A DNA stretch of 64,000 nucleotides from Symbiodinium natans (lineage: Eukaryota > Sar > Dinophyceae > Suessiales > Symbiodiniaceae): contig CAJNDS010001491.1 of assembly GCA_905221605.1 (NCBI GenBank), positions 310,360-374,359 on the forward strand. The letters are read 5' to 3'. This document shows positions 8,945 to 20,393 of this stretch, one piece after another. Position numbers and translations under genes: made by a program. The notes beneath the pieces were generated by a model, which saw nothing but the letters and a program-made list of their open reading frames with translations, made no database searches and was not told the DNA's origin. Each line of letters opens with the position of its first letter. Position 1 is the first letter of the stretch.

Positions 8945-11900
8945 CACGATAGCTGTGCGCCCGACACCACTTCATTGGGGTTCTGCACCTCCTGGCGCAG
9001 GAAGCATCCTTATAGGGGTACTGTCTTCTTGAGCGACGCTGAGCTTACAGAAGAGGGCCTCCTCCAAACCCGCCCCTAAGCACCTTGAGGCCCTAAACCC
9101 TGGAGCTCCCAACCTCCGATCTCTCCAGATGTTACATGGCCCCAAAACCCTAAACCCCTAACCCCAAGTGTCACGGCTAGGCTCTAAAGCACTGTAGCTC
9201 GTCTGGAAGGCTTCTTGCTCAGGCTCGAGCTCGGAGGAAGGGTTTAGGGGTTCAAGGGTTTGAGGGTTTGGGGTTTAGGGTTGGGGTTTTACAGGGTCGA
9301 AGTTGGGATGCTCCCCCTCATACTAACAGTCCTTAATAGGGATTATGGAACCCCGATTATTATCCATATTAAGGACGGTTTGTAGAAGGGGAAACATTCC
9401 AAGTTTGCAGTTTACGGTTTGGCACTGAGGGTTTTACTTGCTCCTCCAAAAACCAAGGGAAAAGAAGGCGAAACTTTACTATTCCGACTGAATAAGGAAG
9501 CCCGAAAAAGTTTAAAGTTCAACTATTGGCGAAGTAAGTTTCGGGGTCTAACTGTCGAGCCGCCGGTGTCTCAAGGGACTAAAGGAGGGATCCTGATAAG
9601 AGACCTTACGGGTTATTTAGGGGTATTTAGGGGTCTTTTAGTGGCTACTTAGGAATATAGGGACTATTCAAGGTATTAAAGCAGGGTTATTTCGGGGAGA
9701 ACCTTCCAAGGGGTCCCTCATTCTACCCCTGAAGTGTCTGAACAAAGGCGGACGCCTCAATGGTCACCACATGGTTGGCTCCAGCCTGCTCGCAACATCT
9801 TGGAAAGCTCCTCGTCTGACCCCCGGGCACTGAGCCCCTCTGTGGGGGCTTCCGAAAATAGGGCTAGCCTTTTTGGGGGGTCCCTTTCAAGGGGATTCTA
9901 TCTTGGGGTAGAAAAGGGGATATCGCACTACGACCTTAAACAGGGCATGAAACCCGAAGGCTCCTAATGTAGTTCCCTCATTATAGTGTAGGACCTTGAA
10001 AAAAGACTACATGGGAGTTTACGAAGATGAGGGACCCCAAATGTAGACCCCCAAACAAGAATAGGGTTCCCTTAGAATAAGGACCCCAATGAGGTACCCC
10101 TAATATCGTAAACACCCCATGGGAGCCTTTGGGTACTGTAGGTGGTTGAGGGTTCATGCTGACAAACCCTAAACCCCTAAACCCCTAAACCCTAAACCCT
10201 AAACCCTAAACCCTAAACCCTAAACCCTAAACCCTAAACCCTAAACCCTAAACCCTAAACCCTAAACCCTAAACCCTAAACCCTAAACCCTAAACCCTCT
10301 GAGGCTCTAGCCTCAACCAGGCGACCCCTGGCAGACGCTGAAATCTCCGGAAGTGCGAGGACGCTGACCTGGAGTCGGAGGTTTCTAAAATGGTCAAAAC
10401 TTAGGGTTTAGGGTTTAGGGTTTAGGGTTGAGGGTTGAGGGTTTAGGGTTTAGGGTTTAGGGTTTAGGGGCCCTAAAGCCTAAACCCCAAGTAAGCCCTT
10501 AACCCCTACAAATCCTAAGTCCTAAGCCGCGTGGATCCCTGAATTCCTGAATGTGGGCTTTAGGGCTTGGAAGTCTAGAAACAACCCTAAACCCTCAACC
10601 CGAAACCCTAAACCCCAAACCCTAAACCCCAAACCCTAAACCCTAAACCCTAAACCCTAATCAAATCCCAAACTTAGGATGTTCCCCCTTATACAACAGT
10701 CCTTAATAGGGATTGAAATCATCCCTATTGAGGAGGTTAGTACAAGGGGGAACATCCCTAAACCCTAAACCCTAAACCCATATTTAAAGAAGGGGACTAA
10801 ACCCTCATCAAGAGCACCAGCATCGAAGCGGGGAGATTCTTCCGCCTTGAGCCCTCAATGCACTTAGGGTTTAGGGTTGAGGGTTTGGGTTTAGGGCCTC
10901 GGGGATTGAAAAAAAAAAAAAAAACGGTTCAAGGATTAGGGTTAAGGGTTTAGCGCTTACGGAAGGTTTTGAGGATTCAAAGGTTGTCGAACCTGCGGGC
11001 TTGAGGGGTTTAGTCACAACACTTCCGCTGACAAAACCACAACCCTGAAACTTTAAACCCACGCCCTACACTTCAAACCTCAAACATTTCCTAAACCCCA
11101 CAAACCCCTAAACCCCCAAAACTCTGGCACCCCCAAAACCTAACCCTAAACCCTATAACCCTAAACTCCATACCAAAAACCTTCCCCCCCCCCCCCCCCC
11201 CCCCCCCCGCGCCCCGCAAACCCACGAAACCCTCAGAGCCGCCTCCTGGGCACTGCGGGTCCTCACGGAACGGACCCATGCCTAGCGACTCCAGGGAGGC
11301 TTCCCAAAGGAAGCATCTGCGGTTTAGGGTTTGGTGTAAGGTTTAAGGTTTAAGGGTTTAAGGGTTTAGGGTTTAGGGTTTAAGGTTTAAGGTTTAAGGT
11401 TTAAGGTTTAAGCTTTAAGGTTTAACGTTCAAGGTTTAAGGTTGAAGGGTTTAAGGGTTTAAGGGTTTAGGGTTTAAAGGGTTCAGGGTTTGGGGGGGGG
11501 CTTAGTGTTTCATGTCAGTTTCAGAGGGGAGGGGATGAGGAGGAACGGAGGTGGAAGATTGAAGACACCCTAAACCCTAAACCCTAAACCCTAAACCCTA
11601 AACCCTAAACCCTAAACCCTAAACCCTGAACCCTAAACCCTAAACCCTATAGACACGACTCCCTAAGCTTAGAGTGGGTGTCGGGGGCTGGTTGAAGTCC
11701 AAACCATATCCAGCTAACCGAAGAAACCTTCTAGCGACCCTCAACCCTAAAACCCGAAACCCTAAACCCTAAACCCTAAACCCTAAACCCTAAACCCTAA
11801 AACCCTAGACCCTTTAAACCAAAGGTAGCTAGAGCACCCGAAGGCCCACCAGGCCTCGGAGCAGCCCACAAAGTCCTCTGACCTCGGCATCTCTTCCTAT

Positions 11901-12200
11901 AGGCATCGAAAGGCCTCATGGGGTTTAGGGTTTAGGGTTTAGGGCTTAGGGTTTGGGGTTTAGGGTTTAGGGTTTAGGGTTTAGGGTTTAGGGTTTTAGG
12001 ATTTGGAGCGGCGCTTCCTGAAACCCACTTCGCCGATGCCAACGCCCCCAAACGTTTCAGGGGCTGGGGGTGATGAACAACACAAGGAGTGATGTTGGCA
12101 TGCAGCCGTATACATTGTGAGCGGAAAATTGCGATGGAACCCCAGAGAGCAAGACCACGATTTCCTGTGGGCAGGACTTGGGCTGCGAAGACTTCGGGTT
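8945..12200 (-). CDS. Run of candidate minus-strand exons between heptad arrays
   Basis: Segments of 50-110 bp between heptad arrays read as protein on the minus strand. Examples: 11892-11818 (MPRSEDFVGCSEAWWAFGCS, ATAG|G acceptor, GC3 about 81 percent), 11720-11645 (LAGYGLDFNQPPTPTLSLGS), 11325-11235 (CFLWEASLESLGMGPFREDP), 10855-10805 (KAEESPRFDAGALDEG), 9240-9170 (SELEPEQEAFQTSYSALEPS) and 9025-8945 (CFLRQEVQNPNEVVSGAQLS). They may be exons of one gene ending at 8506. Joins were not worked out; some have open antisense frames. Confidence 0.35.
9303..9402 (+). mobile_element. Family C palindromic element
   Basis: About 100 bp; left arm TTGGGATGCTCCCCCTCATA, right arm the reverse complement with mismatches ending CATTCCAA. 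Two short arms around AACAGTCCTTAATAGGGATT are typical of the family. Confidence 0.65.
9571..9725 (+). repeat. Dispersed repeat G, copy 1
   Basis: Shares order and sequence with 48345-48490: GGGACTAAAGGAGG, GGTTATTTAGGGG, CTACTTAGG-ATATAG and GGGTCC. No TIRs seen. Confidence 0.45.
10162..10300 (-). repeat. CCCTAAA array
   Basis: About 18 heptamers. A TTTAGGG tract of opposite polarity follows at 10399-10478, with an exon-like segment between them. Confidence 0.95.
10568..10670 (-). repeat. CCCTAAA/CCCCAAA array
   Basis: Mixed heptamers leading into a family C element. Confidence 0.85.
10675..10759 (+). mobile_element. Family C palindromic element in a heptad array
   Basis: 85 bp, GGATGTTCCCCCTTATA...AAGGGGGAACATCCC, with CCCTAAA tracts on both sides. 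Confidence 0.65.
11328..11490 (+). repeat. TTTAGGG variants (TTTAAGG, TTTAAGGG)
   Basis: A patch of hexa/hepta/octamer variants, homogenised over short runs. Confidence 0.85.
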
Positions 12201-12290
12201 TAGGGTTTAGGGTTTAGGGTTTAGGGTTTAGGGTTTAGGGTTTAGGGTTTAGGGTTTAGGGTTTAGGGTTTAGGGTTTACGGTTACATCA
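11569..12290. repeat. Cluster of four heptad arrays separated by exon-like segments
   Basis: CCCTAAA at 11569-11650 and 11750-11808; TTTAGGG at 11921-12000 and 12196-12285. The separating 90-200 bp segments have coding character. Confidence 0.85.
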
Positions 12291-12335
12291 GAACTGTCTC
12301 AGAGACCAAGTCAGAGTGGATCTCGATGGATCTCT

Positions 12336-14393
12336 TCACAGTCCTCGCGGTCTCGAGTCGAAGAGTTGCCGACAGCACATCTGCGCGGTGGGCGCCAGAA
12401 GCCGGGCAACGTGGAGATGCTCGTGCGCCTGGTGGCAAGCCTCTGCTCCGCTGCAGACGCTCACGAGATCATGCGTGCGCGCCTGGCGCATGAAGTCCAA
12501 GAGCTCCAGGGCAGCTGCCCAAGCGGCCCCCTGGGCGACCGCCAGCAGCGTGCTGCTCCAGCAGATGCTGTCGGGCTTTAAGGACTGGCTGGGCATGGAC
12601 AGGAGCACCTCAAGGGCTCGGGGCCATACTCGGCCCTTCTGGCAGGCGCTGATGGTGCTGCTGCAGCTGATGCAATCTGCCACGCGCTCGTGGGCCATGT
12701 GTCCGAGGAGCTCCATGGCCATTTCCCAGCGACTGCCCTTCTCTGCGGCGCTGATGGCCGAATTCCACGTGATCTGGTTGGCACTGACGCGGAGTCGGGG
12801 CATAAGGTCTAAGATGCGCAACACCTCCTTCCAGTGGCCATTCACCTCACACGCGCTTATGATGCTGGTGCAAGTAACAACATCCACATCCAGAGCCTGG
12901 TCCAGCATGCAGGCAAGGAAAGCCAGGGCCATTTCCCACTCCCCCGTCGACTCGCAGGCGCTGATGACGAGGTTGGCTGGCAGAGTCCCTGTTGGGCTCT
13001 TCCCGGATGCCCATAAGCCGAGGGCCACCGACCACTGGCCGAACTTCTGACACGCCCTCAGCTCGTTGAGGAGCAGCGCCGGATCGGCCTCTTCCAGGTC
13101 GGCCACCTGCTGAAGGACCAGCAAGGCCTTTGCCCAAGATGGGATGCCGGCGCAGGCCGCAGCGCAGCTCTGCAGGTCTCGCTCGATTCCCGCCTGCGCC
13201 AGGCCGCAGGAAAGCTGGAGCGCGTGCCTCCAACGCCCGTGGCCTTCGCAGGCATGCATGGCGGATGTCATGGCGACCATGTCTGGGAGAGTGGCTGTGA
13301 GCTTAAGAGTGTGCAGGGTGCTCAAACCCTGAGACCACTCTGACCACTCGCCATAGGACTCGAGCAAGGCGCTGTAGCTGATGATGTTTGAAGGCAGCTG
13401 CATTTCGCGCAACGACTGCTGAAGACTCAGAGCCTGTTCCCAGGCTTCCGAACAGGCGCCCATGGCACTCCCGTAGGAGACGATGTCAAGAGAGATGCCC
13501 CAACGCTCTGATGCTTCCAGAAGGTCCAGAGCCAACAGCCAGCGCCCTTGACACCCACACAAGGCGCTGCTGCAGGTGACGGCATTGGGAAGCACCTGCT
13601 GGCTTGACATCCTTAGTAGCCCAGTAACCATATTATCATAAGGGCACCCTTTTTTGGGTTGGTTATTTTATAAGGGAACCCATAACCAAAAAAAGGGGTA
13701 AGGGCACCACTGGGCTACCAAGCATCTGGGCAGTGAGGTCCAACACCGCCTGCCAAGGCCCGCACTTCTCGCAAGCGCTGCCGGCGCCACCGTAGATGAA
13801 GGCGTCGACCTCCAGTCTCCCAGTCCGCATGGACCGCAGGAGGCATAGGGCCAAGGTCCATTGCCTCCACTCAGAGGAGCCTAGGCTGCCCAGTAACCTA
13901 GGCTTAAAACGGGTGCCCCTTTTTTGCTTAAAGGAGTTTATAAGGGAACCTAAACCCCCCCAAAAAAAAAGGGAATAAGGGTACTACTGGGCCTCCTAGG
14001 AGCTGAGGCCGCTGAGGCCGCAGCTGAAGCTGACCTTACTCGGGCGCACAGCCACCTGGGGCATGCTCTGAAGCAAGAGCAAACCTTGGCTGCACTTAGG
14101 AGGCTAGCAAAAAATTAAACTTTTAGCTGCCTTATGAAGAAATCCAATAAACCCAAAAAGGCTAAGGATCTAAAGTTACAGTAAAGCACCACCAAGAAGC
14201 CCTCCTGCCACTGGCCCCGCCGAGCACAGGCTTGAACAGCGGCCGAGTGGTGGTACACGTCCGTCTCCACGGCGTGTTTCTGCAGGAGCCGAAGGAAGTA
14301 GGCAGAGCCCTCGACTTTGCAGAGCCTCCTCGCCAGCTTGGGCTCTTCCCGCCATGTCTCCCAGGGCAATCCCGAGCCATCACGTGGTCGCAC
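12336..14393 (-). CDS. Pentatricopeptide-repeat (PPR) protein, four exons, 5' end unresolved
   Basis: PPR proteins bind single-stranded RNA, usually in plastids or mitochondria, and act in RNA processing or editing. Exons by my reading: 14201-14393 (upstream limit unknown), 14004-14084, 13727-13880 and 12336-13611. Phases join without conflict and give about 567 residues. Helical repeats of 33-37 residues recur throughout, with cores such as NSAISAAEKGSRWEMAMELL, VISACESTGEWEMALAFL and TISACQKGRVWPRALEVL, the style common in dinoflagellates. Joining exons 1-2 recreates a good repeat (GQWQEGLLLLQSM), which supports the splice choice. All three introns are TIR elements or a decayed copy (separate entries). 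The open reading frame of the last exon runs upstream into the element and there starts spuriously with MVTGLL. The antisense strand is open for 244 codons, a GC3 artefact. The N-terminus, any targeting peptide and the trans-splice site were not found. Confidence 0.9.
13612..13722 (-). mobile_element. Family A TIR element = PPR intron 3 (introner-like)
   Basis: 111 bp with termini CTTGGTAGCCCAG / CTGGGCTACTAAG, flanked by CATC (GATG on the coding strand) at 13608-13611 and 13723-13726. Removing the element plus one GATG copy gives an exact in-frame join. The predicted intron, 13612-13726, therefore has a GA donor inside the duplicated target and an AG|G acceptor from the TIR. The interior has stacked short palindromes around AAGGGCACCC. 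Confidence 0.85.
13881..13999 (-). mobile_element. Family A-related TIR element = PPR intron 2 (introner-like)
   Basis: 119 bp with termini CTAGGCTGCCCAG / CTGGGCCTCCTAG, flanked by GAGC (GCTC on the coding strand) at 13877-13880 and 14000-14003. The predicted intron 13881-14003 uses a GC donor from the target copy and CTAG|G; the frame is exactly restored. Confidence 0.82.
14085..14196 (-). mobile_element. Decayed TIR element = PPR intron 1
   Basis: 112 bp beginning CTTGGTGGTGC and ending CAGCCAAG on the coding strand, flanked by imperfect GCTT/GTTT copies. The predicted intron 14085-14200 (116 bp) has a GC donor and an AAG|G acceptor, and its removal recreates a canonical PPR repeat. The TIRs match only over about five bases, so an older copy is inferred. 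Confidence 0.65.
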
Positions 14394-16049
14394 CTGGTGG
14401 GGGAATGCATGTGTTTTTTTTGTTCCTGGGTCGTTTTGGTCGCCATGTTTTACTTGCTGACCGAAGGTAATTTCCAGGTTTGGATTTTCAGGATTTGGAG
14501 AGTTGCAGACTGCGCCTGTGAACCTCTAAAAGCTTCAGCAGGTTAAGGGGGTATAGCAGTTTTGCGGCCCCTATTGACTTGTTGTTCAGAGTACGTATCC
14601 CAGAAAGCGGTGCAAACTTAGAGCGAAAATGGTGATGCTGGCTTTCCACCCGAGACGACCGCAAACTTGCTGCGCCAACCTTAAAGCAGGACTCAGCTCC
14701 AAATCCTAAACCCCAGACCCTAGACCCAGCACCCAAACCCTAAACCCCAAACCCTAAGCCCCAAACCCCAGACCCTAAACCCTAAACCCTAAACCCAAAC
14801 ACTGAAATCCAGGGTGCCCGCCTCTGCCTTGCATGGATGACAAAGAGCACCGAGGTCGCCATCCATGCGCCGAAGGACGGACGAGGGTTTCGGGTTTGTG
14901 GTCCTCAGGCCCTGAATCCCCCCTAAACCCTAAACCCTACACCCTAAACCCTAAACCCTACACCCTAAACCCTAAACCCTAAACCCGAAGCTCCTAAGCC
15001 CTGAGCCCTAGAATTATACACCGAGCCCGAAATCCCCGACATGAAACCTCGAGCCCTCACCCCCTAAGCTTGGAAGCCCTAAGCCCTCAACCACAAACCG
15101 GAAATCCCTAATCCCAGCACCCTAAACCCTAAATCCGAAACCCCCTAAAACCCCTTAGCTTGTGGGAATCCTTGCGACATCTGCAGGTTTGCAGGCTGGG
15201 GTGTGGCTTGAGCCCAGGCTTCAGGGCTTAGGGCTTGCAATGTTTGGTTGAGGGAGTTGGGGTTTCCTGTCTTGTTGTGTTTGGGCTGAAAGCTGAGGAT
15301 AGCGACCTCCAACGGAACCTCTATCCCCCGAAGCCTGCATGCGGCCCATCGCCCCCAATTCCTAGGATTGAGGGTTAAGCGGGTTCTTGCGTTTAAATTT
15401 AGGCTTTAGGATGGAGGGTGAAGCGTGCAAGGGTTACAGGGGTTTGCATCGAGTCCCATGCCCTACCTCACCCCCCTCCCCATGCTACATCCGAAGCCCA
15501 AGCGCCTGGATTCCGCTCCTTGCCCATGCAGTTTCCGAGGGCAAGGCAGCAAGACAGTCACGAAGGCGCAGCGCCTAGGCCGACAGTTAGAGGGTTCAAA
15601 AGGGAGGGGGGTTCAAACTCCCGCAGCCCCGATACCACAAGACGCAGGAATTTTAGGGTTTAGGGTGTAGGGTTTGGAGTTAAAGGGAGGGAGGCTTATG
15701 GGGGCGTAGGTACCTGGGGAACCTTAGGGAAGCTTAGGGATCCTTAGGGAGTAGTGGGGAGCATTAGGGAACTTTGAATTACACTCCCCCCTTGCACCCC
15801 CCTCCCTTAAGAACCCTACACTCGAAAGCCTAAACCCTAAACCCTAACCCTAAACCCTAAACGCTAAACCCTAAACCCTAAACCCGAAACAAGAGACAAG
15901 GCACCAGGATTCGCTTTACTTCAGGACTTCGGGTTGAAGCTTTCGTTTAGGCGAGGCCTTGGTAGCCCCAACAAAAAAACATCCTGCGTTGGCCAGAAGC
16001 CTTGCCTCACAAACCCTGAAGACCCAAAGAAACTCTTCATACACCCTAT

Positions 16050-16204
16050 CTTGGTAGCCCAGTAGCCATAAGGGCGAACTTTTTGGGGGTCGGTGGCCCC
16101 TAAACCCTATAAACCTATAAACCCTAAACCCCCAACCCCAAACCCTGCTTTACAAGAGAACCTTGAACCCAAACAAGGGGGAAAAAAGGGTACCACTAGG
16201 CTAG
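16050..16204 (+). mobile_element. Family A element interrupted by heptad sequence
   Basis: The left TIR CTTGGTAGCCCAG and the right part (GGGTACCACT, degenerate terminus) surround about 50 bp of CCCTAAA-type sequence that is absent from other copies. Confidence 0.65.
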
Positions 16205-16368
16205 AGCTTGTGCGTCGTGGTGGAGTCTTCGGGTGGGGGTTTGAGACTGAGGGACGCTTAAAAGGCTGTAGGGCTTTAGGGCTTTCGGGCTTGGGGCTTA
16301 GGGTTTAGGGTTGAGGTCTTAGGGTTTAGGGTTTAGGGTTTAGGGTTTAGGGTCGAGTCTTCCAGGAA

Positions 16369-19310
16369 TATGATTCAGTAGATGACGAACTCCAAAAGGG
16401 CGATGTGGGAGTAATTTTGAAGGTTCGTGGGTCACTATGCGTGGTGACATAAGTAATACAGTAGCGCAACTCCGAAAAAGCGTAACCCCTACACATGCTG
16501 TATCCGTCAACCTTCAAAGAACGGCATGAGTGCCTTCAAGCACCCAATCCCTTCATCTTCAATTCTGGCAGCACTTCCGATTGGACATTTCATCAGCCTC
16601 AACAGAAACTCAAAGCCCTGAAGCCCTAAAACTTTGGAGCAGCACAGACTTGCAACACAGGTCTCGAAGAGCCAAAGCCTAAGAAGTTCGCACGATGTGA
16701 AGCCAAGTTTCCTCCTGAGACCAAGCCCAACCTTTTTAAGCCTAAACCCAGGAGCCATAAACTTAAACCCTAAAGGGTTTAGGGTTTAGGGGTTTAGAGT
16801 TTAGGGTTTAGGGATCCCAACACCAAGAGACAGAAAACCGGCGAAAACAAATCAAGGTCGCTGCTGGCTTCGTGCGAGGGGCGTTAGCAGCGCCTCAACC
16901 CAAATAAGATGGGGGGAAACAGCGACGTAGATGTGTACATACGTGCATAGATACATACACGTGCCTGCGTACAAATGCAGACCATACATCTTTATGGACA
17001 TGCAAACGCACGTCTACATACATGTTCCCACACACCAGGCATACGTTTCTCCACATATATACATATATGTATACGAACATGTGGTAGATACTTGCCTGTT
17101 GTTCAGAAGCATGTATACCCGCATGTATGCATGCACATGCACGCAGACACAGGAAATTGAATGCATGCGTATCTTTCATATGCACACGATGAAAACGATG
17201 CATCCAAAGATTCTTAACAGTCCCGACTAGGGATTGTAATGGGGCGGGGGGGGGGGGGTACTATATTCCCTATTCAGGACTGCTAGTATAAGGGGGAACA
17301 TCCCAACTAACAGAGGTCGAGGGGCGGTGCCTCGAGACTGCAGCATGGTCCTAGCCCCCTCACGCAATGAATACTCAATAGTTTAGGGTTTAAAGAAGTA
17401 GGGTCTAGGGTATAGGGTGTCTGTGTATGCACAGCTACATTGCGAATTCCGCCTGGAAAACACCGAGATGTAATCAAATCCTTTGCCAGAAACCCCGATT
17501 TTGCCCTAAACCCCACAGCCTAGTCCTTGCTGCAGATGGCTTTTGCTCGAAGACTAGGCTGGTGCAGGCACAGACCGGAAAAAGCATTGGCTGCACAGCC
17601 CTGGCCACCACGGAATTGGATTAAAGTCCTAAACCCTAAACCCTAAACCCTAAACCCTAACCCCTAACCCGTAAACCCTTCAGGTTTCGGCTTGCAGTGC
17701 GGTTTGCGAATTCTTTCGGGCTTTCCGAAAATAGGGGTACCCTGTTTGGGGGTCCCTTTGAAGGGATTCTATGCTGTTGGTGGCATAAAGGGAGTACCCC
17801 TATTTTTGGAAATATCCTTATAGGGCTGCAGGCCTTTAGGTTGGGCTTAGGGTTTTGGGGTTCAGGGTTTAGGGTTTTGGCTCTGTGGCGGTACCAAAGA
17901 CAAAATCCACAAGCGGAAGCTTCAGTTTAAGCCCTAAACCCCAAACCCCAAGTCCCAAACCAAACCCCAAACCCCAAACCCTTAAACCCTGAACCCTGAA
18001 CAACCCCAAACCCCAAGTCCCAAACCAAACCCCAAACCCCAAACCCTAAACCCTGAACCCTGAACCCTAAACCCTAAACCCGAAACCCGAAAACCCTAAA
18101 CCCTAAACCCTAAACCCTAAGCTGCTCTGTGCGAAGCCGTGGTGGCAAGGCCATGCCCGCTGCGCCAAGACTGGGGCGGGAGGCTTCAGACAACCCTAGG
18201 TCCTGAAACCCTGAAACCCGAAACCCTAAACCCTAAACCCTAAACCCCAAACCCTAAACCCTAAACCCTTAAACCCCTAAATCCCGAAAATTAAGACGTA
18301 TTGCACCTCCTGGTCTGGCCCCCAACCCAACAAGCTGGTGTCTCTGAGGGCCTACCTGGCCCGTCAGCCGGCACCCAGACAGGGTTTAGTTTTGGGTTTA
18401 GGGTTTCGGGTTATACTGAAGAGGGATGTAGGGTTTCGGGTTCTACTGAAATAGCCATGAACTGAAGATTCGCATCAGCAACCAAAGACCATTTGGGAAA
18501 CTGTGTGAGAGCGCATCTGCTGCTTTGCAGCTCGTCATGCAGCCAAATTGGACCAGCTTACAGGTCCTTTGCAAAGTCGCTTATGGCACAGGGCTTGAAG
18601 AGTTTGGGGTTTAGGGTTTAGGGTTGAGGGTTTAGGGTTTAGGGTCTAGGGCTTAAAGAGCTTTGGACTCTACAAGGGGTAGATAAACCTGAGCTAAACG
18701 CACCGGCGACGCGTGGACTAGAGCATCCTAAACCTCTACAAGCCACGTGTTTTTGTGACTCTCAAAACGTCCCCCGAAATCCCCAAACCCACATCCCCCC
18801 AAAAACACCCTAAACACATCCTTTATATATATATATATATATATATATTTATTTATTTATTTAGTTAGTTATTATTTATTTATTTATGTATATATCATAT
18901 ATATATATATATATATGTATATACATATAATATGTACATGCGTTTAGGGTTGAGGGATAGCCATGCCTCCACCTTAGAAGAGCTGAGCCCTCCTAGCTTT
19001 GTAGCCCTCCTAGCTTTGTGGCCCTCTCAAACTCCCGACACGCGGTCGCGTTTCAGGAGCCCGGGCGTCAGACAGCTGCGAAAGCCTGAGGCTTCCCTAC
19101 ACCCGGAACCCTACGCCCGAAAACGGGTTTAGGGTTTAGGGTTTAGGGTTTAGGGTTTAGGGTTTAGGGTTTAGAGTTTAGGATTGCACGGCTTGAGGAG
19201 GAAGTGTCAAAGGTTGGGAGGGGGGATGGCTTGCCGGAGACCCGAATTACGTCTCTAAAGCAAGGGAGAATTTTGACACAGCAACCCAGGGTCCTTGCTC
19301 TGAGATGCTG
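16369..19310 (+). CDS. Candidate plus-strand exons
   Basis: Three segments read best on the plus strand: 16369-16422 (EYDSVDDELQKGDVGVILK, acceptor TTCCAG|G), 18466-18608 (KLCESASAALQLVMQPNWTS, then GT donor at the start of a TTTAGGG tract) and 19182-19309 (RLEEEVSKVGRGDGLPETRI, acceptor TTTAG|G supplied by the heptad tract). This would make the locus divergent from the PPR gene, with a strand switch near 14.45 kb. Exon joins are not established; a minus frame is open at 16507-16615. Confidence 0.35.
16895..17230. other. TACATA/CATGCA-rich segment, no supported gene
   Basis: Alternating purine-pyrimidine ATACAC, ACATGCA and TATATG words keep both strands open for 90-100 codons (16895-17203 minus, 16931-17230 plus). 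The product would be His/Tyr/Cys-rich low complexity; I regard it as non-coding. Confidence 0.5.
17213..17305 (+). mobile_element. Family C element with poly-G insert
   Basis: The right arm GTATAAGGGGGAACATCCCA is intact, the left arm is reduced to AACAGTCC, and a G run lies in the loop. Confidence 0.5.
17722..17812 (+). mobile_element. Family F palindromic element
   Basis: 91 bp, TTTCCGAAAATAGGGGTAC to GTACCCCTATTTTTGGAAA. Fragments of the same type occur at 9846-9925, 40671-40740, 48602-48680 and 60738-60835. Confidence 0.55.
18821..18925. repeat. (TA)n tracts
   Basis: TA/TATT repeats. Others: 456-475, 871-890, 8131-8151, 40978-41011, 44838-44870, 49852-49920. No gene seen in them. Confidence 0.85.
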
Positions 19311-19776
19311 AAACTGAGGTAGATTCCTTGGGTTAAACCCTGAACCCTAAAGCCCTAGAACTGAGGTAGATTCCTCAACCCTAACCCTAAACCCTAAACC
19401 CTGAACCCAAACCCTAAAGGGTCCTACTTCCGCTCCCGCGTCCCCCTAGACCGAGCCACATGTTAAGATTCTCCTCATGCTCCTGAGAATATGAGGGTTT
19501 CGGGTGTAGGGTTTAGGGTTCAGGGTTGCATAGTATTCCCAGGGAGGTGGGGATTAGGGTTTTGTGTCTTGTGGGGGCGTAGGGAATATCTGTACCTGTG
19601 TATACGAGTTCAGGGACTATAGGTTTGATTTTCGAGGTTCCCTTCACTGCCTTGGACTCACACAAAGGTGCTCTCGCCTCTGGTTATGTGGGTTGGGGGG
19701 TTTAGGGCTCGGGGGCTTATAGGGCCTGACCGGGAGAGTAGGGTGTTGCATGAGTTTCTACGAGCCCTCAACCCTA

Positions 19777-19897
19777 CTTGGAGGCTCACCGGTACTTGTA
19801 ACCCCAAATATAACTGCACTTATATGCCCCCGAAGTCCCCGAAGTAGGTTACAAGTAGACTTATGATGGGGGATATAAGTACCCATGGATCTCCAAG
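19777..19897 (+). mobile_element. Family D TIR element
   Basis: 121 bp, CTTGGAGGCTCACCGGTACT to AAGTACCCATGGATCTCCAAG, TA on both sides. Confidence 0.65.
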
Positions 19898-20393
19898 TAA
19901 GCCTCCGGGGGTGCTGGATTCTTCAAGCCAGATGCGCAAAAACGATGAGTCGAGCCCTAGACTGCCGTAGCTGTCTTGAAGACCCTAAACCCTAGGGTTT
20001 AGAGTTTAGGGTTTAGGGTTTAGCGTTGTTTAGGTTTAGGGTAAGCCCTAAACCCTCAACCGTAAGCCCTAAGCCCTAAACCCTTTTCGAAGGGGTGCAG
20101 GACCTCCCAAAAGGTGAAAAATAGGACAGGAAGCCCTAAACTCAAAAACCCAATAAGGCTTGGGGTTCAGGGTTCAGGATTTAGGGCTTAGGGCTTTGAA
20201 CCACGGAAGTGCCACGGGTCAACGGGGCTGCATCGCAACCCGGATTCAGGCGCCGGGGGGTTTAGTAGAGGTTCATTTTGGGTTCAGGACCGTATGGCCC
20301 TCAAAGCCCTCTGAAATAGATTCCTGAATATGATCCTCTTAAACCCAGTACGGGAAAACTTTCAATGTCTCAAGGAAGGGCCCACCTCGCAGG

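Noticed and set aside
12316-13050. 244-codon plus-strand frame
   Set aside because: Antisense of the PPR gene; open because PPR codons are GC-ended. The minus strand has clear PPR repeats.
14488-14736. 82-codon minus frame as the PPR N-terminus
   Set aside because: Not contiguous in frame with the exon ending at 14201, no PPR repeat, and partly heptad-derived.
16507-16758. 83-codon minus frame ending CLKALMPFFEG
   Set aside because: Plausible protein, but the plus strand across the same DNA is equally open and the surrounding segments favour plus; not called.
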